Below are positions 34,401 to 45,843 of a stretch of DNA of 64,000 bases, one piece after another. The position numbers were made by a program, and so were the translations under genes. Origin of the DNA: Bactrocera neohumeralis (taxonomy: Eukaryota > Arthropoda > Insecta > Diptera > Tephritidae); NCBI RefSeq assembly GCF_024586455.1, contig NC_065919.1, positions 12,998,368-13,062,367 of the forward strand, in the 5' to 3' direction. Each line of letters begins with the position of its first letter. Position 1 is the stretch's first letter. Under the pieces are notes generated by a model. That model did not search any database, was not told where the DNA came from, and saw only the letters and a list, made by a program, of their open reading frames with translations.

Positions 34401-37400
34401 ATAAAGGTACTAAAGTCGAGCAGGTCCCGAGACTTCACCTAAAAGAAGGCGGTGCCACGCCCATTTTCCAACTGTCTCATACCATCTCGGTGGTAAAATT
34501 TAATGTCTGGAATTTTTGGTTATTGACTTATCGCGCTTTTAGTAGTTTTCAACAGTACCGTAATATGGGGAGTGAGCGGGGTTATGATCCGATTTCATTT
34601 ATTTTCACACTGTCAATAGGGGATCTTATATTAAGCGAGTTTGGTTATTTTGGCTTGATATGTTTGAGAGATATGTACATTAAACCTATTAGAGAGCGGG
34701 GCCACGACCACTTTTTCAAATTTTTAGCTCAGATACCCCTTGCTGCGGTCTTTTGTGCCGAATAACAGTTCTTTATCTTAATTTGGGGCTTAATCTAACT
34801 CGATTAGTTTTACACCTTTAAGTTGAACAAAACTATTAAACTCTGTTGTAACATGTTGCAAGATTATAAAACATAAAAATTACATATTTCGCTACGCCCT
34901 AATATATACACATACATACATATACTTAATGTGCACGTAGCTCGGTATAGCACCGTCTTGAGTCATCACAGTGTTTTTTCGTGATTTTAAGCAGTTAATT
35001 AATTAATTGAGTTTCCTTGATATCATTGCCAAGTGTTCTAATGATTATTGTTTTCTCGCTTTCTCGTTCTCGTTCTTGTTTTCTAATTTCTCTGTGCTGG
35101 TTGACTGTCTGTGCATTCAATTAAACAACGCAACGTTTTTAGATATGCCAATGTAATACCGCTTCCTGAGACGCGTGTCGTACTTCAGCAGCTTGGAGAT
35201 GATGATAAAACGGAATATATCAATGCAAATTATGTCAGAGTAAGTAAAAAATTATGATTAACTATCAGCAGCATGCATCTAGTCAGACAAATTTACTATA
35301 TAGTCTGATATCTGCATACTTACATACATACATACATACACATATTGAATGTCAAAAGACGTCACTTCACTTTTACATTTGAGGAAATAGAAATAAAACA
35401 GATTTAAATGTAATATAAATGAACTAAAATTGATATAACGAATCTGAAATATTTTAAATTATAAATAATTTAATAAAATATGCTATTTTATGTAACCCGT
35501 TTACAATATTAGAATGAAATGAAAGGGAAACTTTGGAAATGAGTAGGTAAATAACGATTTCATTTCACTCAGGTAGACTTCCCCTGGCGTATGCCTTGGT
35601 GGCGCTTTCAAGTTCTAATCATAAGTGGCTTGCTTGATATTTGCCTTATTTATTCGGTTCTTTATGGCACCACAGAACGTCACTTCTCGGCGTCAATTCA
35701 CGCCTCGAGCTGACGAATTGATATTACCGAGATGGTTGATAATACAATATAATTATCAAACTTTGTCGCCTTGCGAAATCAACAGTCTATTAAATCATAC
35801 GTTAATTACCAGAGAGCCCAATCAGATATTTCTGCTCAAGTTTCTATGAGTTTCTTAAGACTAACCTAACAATAGTACTTGCAACTCTTTTAGACGTGTG
35901 CTCGGTCATTAGTTTATTATTCATAGGTGTGCATATGAATACATATGTATGTATGATTATGACATATGTATGTATGTATTAGTTTCCATAAAAATTCTTT
36001 CAATTTATTGGAATTTCAGGAAGGGGGTACTTGTTGGGGCAATATTCCGATATACAAACTTGTTTTGAAGGTTCAAAGTTGTATATATAAAAGTATGTTT
36101 TTATGAATAAAAAAATGCAAGTAAAGAAAAACACGTACAATTTTTTGATTTATATTATACAGGGTTTGTCCGGAAAGCAATAGGATTGAGTCGATTTAAA
36201 AAAAATGTATTGAATCAATCGTTACAATTCTTTAAAAATAGGCACCTTCTGCATCGATCCACAGCTGCCAACGCGATTTCCAAGCATTGTAGGCGTCATG
36301 AAAGGCATTTACTGGAATAGCCTTATCAGGCAAGGAAACAAAAGAAAGTCCGGGGGGGCTATATCTGAGCTGTAGGACGGCTGCGAAAGCGTTGGGATTC
36401 AGGCCTTGCTTAGGTAGTTGTTCACAAGAAAGGCGCTGTGAGCCGGGGCGTTGTCGTGGTGGAACATCCAATCGGCTGCGATGTCTTGTCGGACCCGATT
36501 GACCCTTCGTTTGAGTCTCTTGAGAACTTCTACGTAAAACTTGCCGTTGACGGTTTGTCCAGGAGGATCAAATTCATGGTAGACGATGCCTTTGATGTCA
36601 AAAGACTGCTTGATCATATCAAACGTCTCTGTCGCAGATTTACCGAGTTTCACACAGAATTTAATCGCGTACCTCTGCTCTAATGAGCGCTGTATTTTCG
36701 GCTCGCACCACTCACAGAAACACGTCGCGCGAAAATGTTTGTCCTGACTCTGCAGGTGCTCGGAGACAACTGACCAGCCGCTCGTTCGTTAGCTAGGAAC
36801 GCCCTCTACCGAATCCACCGGTGCGCGCACGTTTCGAAGTACAGTTGCGGGGAAGAAAATCAGTCCTATTACTTTCCGGACAAACCTGTATAACACGATT
36901 ATACACCAAATCTTGTAGACGATTTTGGGTATTATACATATGTATGTATTTCAAAATTCATAAAGCATAAAACAGATATCTCTCTCTCTTTTAACTTATT
37001 AGTTTTTTGGATGTTTATAAAGTCAGAGAGTATAATATAACATGCATGTTCCAGAACGGTTTGATTTTGTTGCGGAAAGCACGAACAGTCAGAGGTAAAA
37101 CTGTTCTAGACTCAAAAAAAGATTGTTAATATGAAATTTCGGGTTCTTGATATACATATCTAATCAAATTTGGCTCGACCCGTTTACACTGCCGAATCGA
37201 TAAAAAATATACGAAACTGAAAAACTTCGGGGAACGCGTCATGTGTCAATTGATCCAATATATAAATATGAGTATCGCCGGGCAAATTGTTATCGTTGTA
37301 AACAAACAGCTGCAAAGAACACTAATAGCCATATGGAGATCAAATTTCACACGAACATATTATAAAAAAGGTTGTACAAATCTAGGAAATTTTTTTTATC

Positions 37401-40400
37401 GATTCGGTGGGAGCGCGCAGTTTACATATGTATGCATTTGGGCCAATCCGGGTCAAATGTGATCTTGAGTGTATATGTACTTTTGCTAGGAAAAAATTTA
37501 AGCGAATTATTGTTTATATGTACATGTACATACATACATATACATATAATCAAACATTTCTCTTTTGAAGGAGGTCTATCGCTTGCAGGCACTGAAGAGA
37601 ATCTAGTTTGTAATCTTAGTCCATAATTTACAGTTTTATGATAACGATTTATAGTCTTTGTTACACTTGCTTGTACATATGTATGTATGTACTTACAGTG
37701 AGCATTTCGTTTACTTTTGCATGGTACACTCGTTATCTTTGTGCACACTGTCTGCTCATACATTGCTTTATAATTATGACTATGTGCGTCGAGAATGTCT
37801 GTTGTTTGTTGTTATTGTAGTTTAAATTTTACCTTGTGTATTATTGCTTTTGTGATTATAAAAAGCAGTAACCGCAAAATTACGCGATCATTTGATGTTC
37901 CAATTGTATTTCTTTTTCTTTCTTTCCTTTTTTACACAAGCTCTAACATACCTATGGGACGTACATACAGAAATATATTACAGCATACGTTATGCTCATT
38001 TTAGGAGATTGCTTTTTATTTATTTCATCTTAATGCACCTAGTTGGTAATATTTTTATTTATGCATACATACATATATACGGTGACAATCCAAGCTTAAA
38101 ATATAATTTGAAGCGCGTTAACTTACTTACACAACTTCCTCTGTTTGCTGTGAGTGCCAAATTCGGAGCTTAATCAAAGGGGGGAAAGATGGAAGATAAA
38201 ACCTCGCAATGGACTCAGTGTAAAACTTGAATGAATCGAAGGCGAAGAGTGCAAAGCTTGGATGAATCAAAGTCGATGAGTGCTAACAAGTCGCAGTTTT
38301 TTTCCCAATGCTTAATCCAATTTTCCATACCGAATTTAGTTTTCTTCAGTTTCGGCTCTTTTTTGGAACACCATTTACTAGATTGTTGGACAGTCTCGAC
38401 GTCAGATTTATGAACCCATGATGCGTCATCATTAATGATCCGTTTGATAAATGTAGACTTCTCAGCGTCGCCGTTTTCGATCTCTACTCGACGTCTTTCT
38501 GAAATGATTCAGCCTTTTGGTATGAGTTAAGCATTGATACGTTTTTCACGCAAAACATTAACCAAACTGGTTTGAGTCGATCCATAAAAATTTTTGAGGT
38601 CTCATATAAATTTTTCGATGTTATCGTCATTCCCAAAAGTGAATTCACAACTCGCAAGAGGCAAGTTTTCGCTGACTTCACGATCTTCACTGCATGCTTT
38701 GTGGCACTCAACTAATTGTGCTCGTGATAAAGTAGACTCTCCAAAACACTTTTGCACATTTTCAATATTTTCATATAATTAAATTAACATCGGAAGAATC
38801 AGTTTAAACTATTTTGAAGAAAAGTGAAAGCACGATTAGTGCCCAAATCACTAAATTTTTCGAAAAACAGCATCACATTAACGTCTGTGAAACAATGCTT
38901 TCCGACTACCAGGATGTCATCAAACGTATTATTACTGGTGATAAGTCTTGGCTTACGACCCGGCAACAGACGATCAATCGAATATCTTTCCAAAGGTGGG
39001 ATTATTTTGACAGTTTTCTTCGATTATCGAGATGTGGTGCACTCCGTATTCCTTTCGACCAACCAAGCTGTCAATAAGAAATACAATTTGAGTGTTATGC
39101 ATTCTTTTCGCGAAGCTATTCGTGAAAAGGAGGCCGACAACTCTTGGTTTTTGTACCACGATAATGCAACGTCGCATTCTGCATTAATTCTTCGTGAGTT
39201 TATCGCCAAACTTTGAACCAATATTGTGCCGTAACCACCGTATTCGCCTGCTTCAGCTCCTTGTAACTTCTGACTATTCAGCAAACTCAAACGACCGCTC
39301 TGAGGAAACCGTTTTAAGTCAGTGGAAGCCATTAACGTCAATCGATACGAGCATTAAAGGCTTTCCGGAAATTGACTTTAACAACTGTTCCGAAGATTGG
39401 AAAAAAGGTTGGCACAAGTGTATTAGGGACAATGGAGATGACATAGATTTTGAAGAATTAATTAAGAATTTTATAATTATGAACACAGTCTTACTTTTTT
39501 TTGCTCACAGTAGTATGGTATGTTCGTAAATTTGTCGTAAGATCAGTAGTCGGACTCACAAACAAAAACAAACTTAATTGACTTATTGAGTGATACGAAG
39601 TAGTTATATGTATATGTACATATGTTCGCATGCAAAAAGGTCAACGTACAAAAAGGTGTAGTGAATTGGCCGGAAAATGTGTCTTTGAATGCAATTTCAT
39701 AGAGCAGTAATTTTTCAGCGTTTTCCACGCATAGAAAACATTTAATACTAATACTTAAGTAATTTATAAATTAATTTTTTTTTTTTAACAATTGCACATA
39801 AATATATAGTTTGCAGAATTAAAGGGCGTTGATTAATCAGCTCTAATGTCAGTGATTGTTCATTGGCGTTTGTGTATTTGTCGCACTTTTGGTTTAAAAA
39901 CCTCTGACAAATGTGACTAAAAATGGCGTATCTTTTCAATTTACATTTACTTTAAAAATACAACAACACATGAATGAATCATTCGTTTTTATAACTGGAA
40001 ATCTGTTTATAATATTTAAGACATGTACATATGTACATAACATATTAAATGTGCACATGTGTTGGCTTATATTTTGATTTCAGTTGAAAAAGAGTTCAAT
40101 GTAATCAGACGTTAATTATTCGGTTGAAATTTGTGACATAAACAACAAAGATGATCGAAAAATATTATTCGCCAGTTATGAAAGTTAATCAATTATTTTA
40201 TTAAACGAACTTGTTCCATTAATTAAAACGTATTAAACACACATGTAAATTCAAATTCCAGGTTATTCCACTTTTTCTGTACAAAAGTCTGTTATATTGA
40301 ACGGTAAAGATAATAAAGATATGAACTAAAAAATTCGGTTCAGTTTCATGATTTATACAGCTGTTAGATGATAATTGTTTAAGCTTAATTGAGTCCATTT

Positions 40401-41997
40401 GAGCAACAAATACTGTAGGACAATTACATTATGATTAGTATTGGGTACATCATCTAATTGATCTGTCAATCACACAATCACTCTTCCAAATTCTTTTCGA
40501 CATAGTTATTTTTTCCCGAAATCCTCTTTTTATATTTAATCTTTTGTCTGCCGAGAGATGGCCGCACAGAGAAAAGCATCCACAATTTTTTGAATAATAT
40601 TGCTATGAATATTATTGCTATACCAAAAAATGAAGGGTCAGATCAAATATTCATGAGTGTGATATACATAAATAAGGATATGAGGTTCAGTGGTCATAAT
40701 ATACAAAGATGTCGAATTGATAACATCTATAGTAATAAGTAAAAGCATTGGAAAGCAGTTTTTTTATGATGTTTCGACGATTTATTTCAAATAACTGCTT
40801 AATTTCGCACTATTTTATTTATTGTTACTTCTTAAACTCTCTAGTATGAATTTATAATATAATATATTAATATAACTAAATACCAAACAAATATATTATC
40901 TCAATCTGCAGGGCCCTAAAGACTCACCCAATTACTACATAGCCACGCAAGCGCCGCTGGAAACAACAGTTGCCGACTTCTGGCGCATGATTTGGGAGCA
41001 ACAATCGCGTGTAATTATACAAGCAACCGATCTCTATGAGAATGGTATCGAGAAGTGTGCCGAATACCTGCCACCATCTGTCACTTTAGACAATCACACA
41101 ACATACGGCGATTTCCAAATAACACTTAAACATCGCGAAGTCAAAGATAAATATGCCATTTCAACACTGATGCTTAAGAATACAGCCGAGAATATGAGTC
41201 GTGAACTCACGCATTACTGGTACAAGTGGCCGGAAGCAGGTGTACCCAACGAGGAGGCACCCATTATAGCAATGTTATTAGAGGCGCGCTCATCTCTCAA
41301 AGGTTACGTGAACGAAGCGAGAGAGAAAAACTCGAATGCAACACTTAATGCAGATGGTAACGGTCATGGTGATATAGTCCATAATGGCAATGGTACCACG
41401 GTTATTACGGTAGACGATGATGTAGCGAACAAATTGGGAACGGAACGTGTAAGTGGCGAAGGAAAAGAAAGTGGCGGCAATGTTGAAATAAATGGCAATG
41501 TTTCGGGTGTGGATAAAATGAAAGGCACAACGTTGAAGAATCAAGGGTACGTTTGTTATCTATGTCCATGTATTTAATAATTGACTGGTTGCGTGTGTTG
41601 TGTTAACAATATTTATGTTTAGCAAAAAGTTTAAGAGGAACATTTGTTGTGTTCCGCCGTAGCAGAGTTTTAGCAGCCTCAGTTTATTTTTATATTTGTT
41701 AATGTTTCGTGTTCGTTTTGTACTACATGTTTGTTTTCTACTTTATTTTTTTCTACTTTTAGTCCCTTAACGATTCACTGCTCTCCAGGTACTGGACGCA
41801 CCGGCACAATTATCGCCTGTGACATGGCCATACGCAGTCTGGAGACACCGAAGCGTTCGGTTGACATTCCACAAATCGTTTATTATGTGCGACGCGGGCG
41901 TGCGAGCGCCGTTCAAACCAAGGAACAATACGAATTTATTTACAAGGTGGCGCATATGTATGCGACAAAGATCACAAATCTATCAAATGATAATTGA
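28438..41997 (+). CDS. Receptor-type protein tyrosine phosphatase, mucin-like ectodomain, single PTP domain
   Basis: Four coding exons, 28438-32822, 35143-35239, 40912-41546 and 41763-41997, join in frame to 1783 aa. An N-terminal signal peptide (about residues 1-26) is followed by an ectodomain that is charged at first and then Thr/Ser/Pro-rich, with many NxS/T sites. I recognise no FN3 or Ig domain. One transmembrane helix lies near residues 1336-1360. The PTP domain begins with KNRYANV (spanning the exon 1/2 junction). It has EYINANYV, YIATQAP, WPEAGVP (1600-1606), the P-loop HCSPGTGRTG with Cys1712, and the QTKEQYEF Q-loop. The WPD general acid Asp is Glu here, and about 60 Asn/Gly-rich residues are inserted before the P-loop. 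The family removes phosphate from phosphotyrosine via the P-loop Cys. Activity of this member is uncertain. I think it matches the predicted Drosophila receptor phosphatase CG42327, but from memory only. Confidence 0.9.
33885..34870 (-). repeat. Dispersed non-coding repeat in phosphatase intron 1
   Basis: Opens with 'gggtattaccgaacatttca' and 'tactcttgcaacttaccaag', matching the start of the copy at 14975, and continues for nearly 1 kb with diverged modules. It lies within the 32823-35142 intron, and the rest of that intron shows nothing recognisable. Confidence 0.45.
35240..36159. other. Phosphatase intron 2, first part
   Basis: Intronic AT-rich sequence with CATA/TATG microsatellites at about 35318-35345 and 35936-35975. 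A region near 35570-35850 is less AT-rich but contains no motif I recognise. Confidence 0.5.
36160..36888 (-). mobile_element. Mariner-like deletion derivative in intron 2
   Basis: Ends CAGGGTTTGTCCGGAAAGCA and the complement of TTACTTTCCGGACAAACCTG form inverted repeats, each flanked by TA. On the minus strand the peptide runs from RYAIKFCVKLGKSATETFDM through KGIVYHEFDPPGQTVNGKFY to FHHDNAPAHSAFL (second catalytic Asp), then in other frames to YSPPGLSFV and AWKSRWQLWIDAEGAYF. One deletion removed the second helix-turn-helix and the first catalytic Asp, and another removed the region after YSP. At 729 bp it is non-autonomous but well preserved, so probably a fairly recent insertion. Confidence 0.88.
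36889..38179. other. Phosphatase intron 2, middle part
   Basis: Intronic. Contains CATATGTATG simple repeats near 37425, 37525-37545 and 37675-37692. No gene or bounded element seen. Confidence 0.45.
38180..39440. mobile_element. Two halves of mariner-like transposase in head-to-head orientation
   Basis: Minus strand, about 38765 down to 38325: CFGESTLSRAQLVECHKACS, ENLPLASCEFTFGNDDNIEK and FIKRIINDDASWVHKSDVET, i.e. the N-terminal HTH through the first catalytic Asp region. Plus strand from about 38824: RLVPKSLNF, CETMLSDYQDVIKRIITGDK, GIILTVFFDYRDVVHSVFL, WFLYHDNATSHSAL (second catalytic Asp) and SEDWKKGWHKCI. Both belong to the same mariner type, and they overlap in the RIITGDE region. 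This therefore looks like two copies fused head to head, or a partial inversion with duplication. Many stops and frameshifts make it inactive. Confidence 0.75.
39441..40911. other. Phosphatase intron 2, last part
   Basis: Very AT-rich intronic DNA ending in the acceptor CTGCAG before exon 3. No element recognised. Confidence 0.5.
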
Positions 41998-44558
41998 GAT
42001 CGCCAGTAGCCGATTTATGTACATACATATATCATCGGGTATATAAATCATCGTCCGATATAAATGCATAAACTATATAGTAAATACATATACTCGTACA
42101 TTGAAATTTACATCTGATTTTCTAAGTGAATAAGTAGTCGCATTACGCTGCGAATTGAAATATACTTGGTGGGTCGTCTGTCACTACTCTAGTACCCCCA
42201 ATAGTCAAAAGATCTAATACTATATGTACTATTAATATATTTGTATAGAAACATATCTGGTATAAGTATGCCAATCAAAGTATTTAAATACTGCTGTTGC
42301 ATGTGTTGTAGATATGTATGGATATTTAAGTATCTTGGTATATACCATTCATATCTACATAGCTTTCTCCACCTAGTGAATTTAATTTCTTGCACTTTTA
42401 CTCCGCTTCTTTATCCATAAATTTGTATTACTTTTGTATGTATGTATATCTTTTTTTAAAGAAAATTATGTACAATTTATTTTTATTTATGGTATGTAAA
42501 TGCGTGCATCGCCTTAACTAATAATAATGCTATTGAAAATATTCCTCTATTATTGTGATATAAACATACATTTTAATTATTGTAAATTATGTTTTGTTTA
42601 ATTAGGTTGTAAATAAATATTAAATACGATTATGTGAAAACGCAGTTAAATAACTGCAGAATCAAATGTAAAAAGTAATAAAACTAATTATATATATTGA
42701 GATATTATCTAAAAGAAGTTATAAATAAAATCATATGAATATTTCTGATAATTGCAATTATTTTTATTTTTAACGGTCAAAATACCGAATTCGTAATTAT
42801 TATAATTGTAGAAATTTTCATTTTTGTCAAACGTTCGACCAAGTTTTTCCTACTTTCCCTACCGATGTTATTGTTGTTGCTGTAGCGGTTAAAAACATTC
42901 CTGAAGTAATTTCGATGCATAGGGCCCAATCGACAGTCCTTGGCTGTATAAAAATTCCGTTCTGTTCCCCTTACTTAGACCCGATTTTTGTAGGAAAAGG
43001 CGTGAATACCGATTCTACATGGCGATCATAGTTATCTACACTACAAAACTAATTCCCACAACAGCATTTTCTAGGGGACCGGAATTGACACGGATTTTAT
43101 GTGGCCTAGGGTTGATGTATTAAAAATCTAACCCTGTATCAGTAAGTAAAAAAACACTACATAACTAAAAAGAGTAGATGTGTAAAAGTTTTCAGTAAAT
43201 GTTTTTTGTATAGTTTTTGGACTATTTTGGCAATTGGTATTCGCAGAAACTATGAACTTACCATGCTATTTGAATAGACATGAAAGCTCGAGTAAGCATC
43301 TAGGTGTCACGAAAGTTTAAATCTTATTATATGGAATGAGCATATATACATACTTACATACATATGTATGTATGTACCCTACCAGACAACGATTTCAAAA
43401 GGAGAAAGTAGTTACATATATAGTAAATAAATAAATAAAAAATGGAAAAGGATATATGTATGTATATAACGAAATTTAAGGGTTCGGATATTGTTATACG
43501 TTATAAAAAAATTTCGTTATGCAGAGAAGACGTATAACGGCTAACTTAGTAGGTGTACTTCAATACTAATTTATTTCACAAAACATGATTTTAATGAAAT
43601 ACATACAATAAAATATACGAAGCGTTTTAAAAAGTCATAATCAGTTAACTCACCTTATTAAATAAAAAAATCGAATAACTCATTTAATTGTCTACATGTA
43701 CATATGTATGTATGTATATAAATCAACAAATGCTGGCCACATAATACTTAAAAAATATTTTTATAAGGTGGAAATGAAATAATAAAATTATTCACATAAA
43801 TAGTCTAGATCGCCAAATTGGATGTAACTCCTTCCGACATCACATCAAACAGGGATAAATTTATCTCAGACATCAAATATAACATAGTAGAAGGAATCTC
43901 TTGCTCTTGCAAGATGGCAGATTGCAAAAAACCTATACCGAAATGTACAAGGCACGAGAGCCCCATTGCAGAATCTAGTGTTGTATGAACGGCTGATTCG
44001 GTCAATTTATTGTAAATGACTATTGTGCATGACTATTGTGAATTGGCGCACCTTCTGCATTCATTCTTAACAAAAAAAAACTGTAACAAATCTTTATAAT
44101 TTAAATAGAAATCATAAAATCTATTTAAAATTTACCTTCCTCAACAATTTAACGTCAAAATATGTATTTAAGTAAAACACAGGGTTGCAATTATTTTTTT
44201 ACGTGTCATTGCACGAGAATAAACATGGGTTTTGGTCTGGCATATTTCACAGCCATTGCAAATAATTTTCTGTGTGTGTTTGTTGTTGTGCCGGTGCAAG
44301 GGTTTTACAAGAGCAAGAGAATACCCCTAGTGTAATTCAGGGATGCATTCATATTTTGCGCTACCATATCACACTACTTTGGCGGTTTTAAAAATGGCAG
44401 CACTACTAATTTGTTTATCAGCTGTCAAAATTCTTATCTACTACAAATAACTACAAATCAGCATCTGCTGCGTGGAACAATTTAATTGCTATATCTATAT
44501 ATTTTACAATAATACAATATTCATAAGTAATTAACATTATAATAACATTCAACTAAAA
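41998..44558. other. Intergenic region between phosphatase and FKBP2-like gene
   Basis: Starts with the phosphatase 3' UTR (AATAAA-type signals near 42612). A block near 42870-43110, with TTGTTGTTGCTGTAGCGG and CGACAGTCCTTGGCTG, resembles a common tephritid dispersed repeat in decayed form (from memory). The rest is AT-rich with a few CATATGTATG tracts. No gene. Confidence 0.4.
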
Positions 44559-45035
44559 ATGAAGTTTTTCTTAATATTACTTACATTAACTGTAATAACC
44601 CTGAACGCTTTTGCCAAGGAAGATTCGAAACCCACGATAAAAATTGGTATTAAAAAGAGGGCGGAAAATTGCGAAGTAAAAGCCCGTAAGGGAGATACTA
44701 TTCACGTTCATTATAGGGTACGTTAATATAATTATGTAGACTTTAACTTCTCTTTAACATGCGTATGTTTGTAGGGTACGTTAAAAGATGGTACCGAATT
44801 CGACAATAGTTATGATCGTAATAAAGCGTTTTCTGTGAGACTTGGAGCCGGTCAAGTGATAAAAGGATGGGACCAAGGGCTGTTGGGCATGTGCGAAGGT
44901 GAAAAACGTCGTTTGATCATACCGCCTGAATTGGGTTATGGCAAAGCAGGAGCTGGTGACAAAATACCCCCAGATGCAACATTGGTATTTGAGGTTGAAT
45001 TAGAAAAGATTGATAGACCAAAAGTTGATCTATAA
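44559..45035 (+). CDS. FKBP2: FKBP-type peptidyl-prolyl isomerase, ER-luminal (FKBP2 class)
   Basis: Two exons, 44559-44717 and 44775-45035, with a 57-bp GT-AG intron in phase 0, give 139 aa. Residues 1-19 form a classic hydrophobic signal peptide ending near NAFA. The remainder is one FKBP domain with HVHYRGTLKDGTEFDNSYDR, VIKGWDQGLLGMCEGEKR and LGYGKAGAGDKIPPDATLVF. It includes the Tyr, Asp, Trp and Ile/Tyr residues that line the FK506/proline pocket. The family catalyses cis-trans isomerisation of proline peptide bonds during folding of secreted proteins. The length equals that of animal FKBP2. The C-terminus KVDL sits where mammalian FKBP2 has an RTEL retention tail. Two AATAAA signals follow at 45066 and 45085. 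Corresponds to Drosophila CG14715 as I recall. Confidence 0.95.
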
Positions 45036-45196
45036 AATCACTATTAGCTGAATTTAAATTATCTTAATAAAATACTATCTTTCGAATAAAATCAGTTTTT
45101 ATACTAGTATGAACAAAATTTGAAATGTATTTTCATAAAAAAACTTAAAAACTATTTTATGTATTTAAATAAAGATTGAAAAGTTCAACACTCATT

Positions 45197-45843
45197 TTAA
45201 TACTTTTTAATTGTTTTACGTATAAGTGCTAATCGTTGTTTATGTGCCTCTGTAATAGCTGCACGTTTATAGGGCCGCAACTCATCTGTACCGAATCCAG
45301 GTATCCACATGTTCCATTTTCGTTCTAAATGTAGTTGAACATCACGCACTTCCACTTTTGAAACCTTTCTGTGTTTTGCAAACGCACAAGTCGCCTTTAC
45401 TGCGTCCTCCACAAAATCATCTGCAATTTGTAGCAAGAGTTCTTCAACATCTTCATCAAGTTGTGCGGTGACATCAACTTCACGCACTAGTTCAAGTAAT
45501 CGCGGTTTCGTTAAAATCTGTTGTCAATTAAAATTATTATTAAGGTTTTCTATAATAAACTTATTTTATTCCCAAACAATTTACTTACGGGTTGATTTTC
45601 CGTTCCTCCACTTGTCTTTCCTCCACCACCCCCACTGCCACCAGCTGTTCCATTAGTACCTGAATTTCCAGAATTCGCATTTTGTGTGCTGCCGCTGCCA
45701 CCACTTGCCGCATTATTAATAGAAGTACTTCCAACAGAATTAGAGTTTGTCAAAGGACTACTTTGAGAGGGCGATGCCATAATGAAGTCCTGCGAGTCGT
45801 CGTAAGCGCCGTTGCTATCGAAATTTGTAAAAATATCCGACAT
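45197..45843 (-). CDS. Taf12: TFIID / SAGA-type subunit TAF12
   Basis: Exons on the minus strand are 45843-45589 and 45517-45197, with a 71-bp intron in phase 0, totalling 191 aa. The N-terminal 85 residues are Ser/Gly/Asn-rich and disordered. Exon 2 carries the histone-fold domain: TKPRLLELVREVDVTAQLDE, VEELLLQIADDFVEDAVKAT, AFAKHRKVSKVEVRDVQLHL and NMWIPGF. TAF12 pairs with TAF4 through this H2B-like fold inside TFIID at core promoters. The length agrees with Drosophila TAF12. The gene converges on the FKBP2-like gene, with stop codons only 161 bp apart, so their 3' UTRs may overlap. Confidence 0.95.

Noticed and set aside
35570..35850. Less AT-rich block in intron 2 considered as an alternative exon (after TTTCACTCAG)
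   Set aside because: No reading frame continues PTP-domain similarity, and the downstream donor is unclear.
43850..44330. TCTTGCTCTTGCAAG near 43902 and CAAGAGCAAGAGA near 44307 as the ends of a small element
   Set aside because: Only about 16 matching bases, not at clear boundaries, and no target duplication. Kept as too weak.
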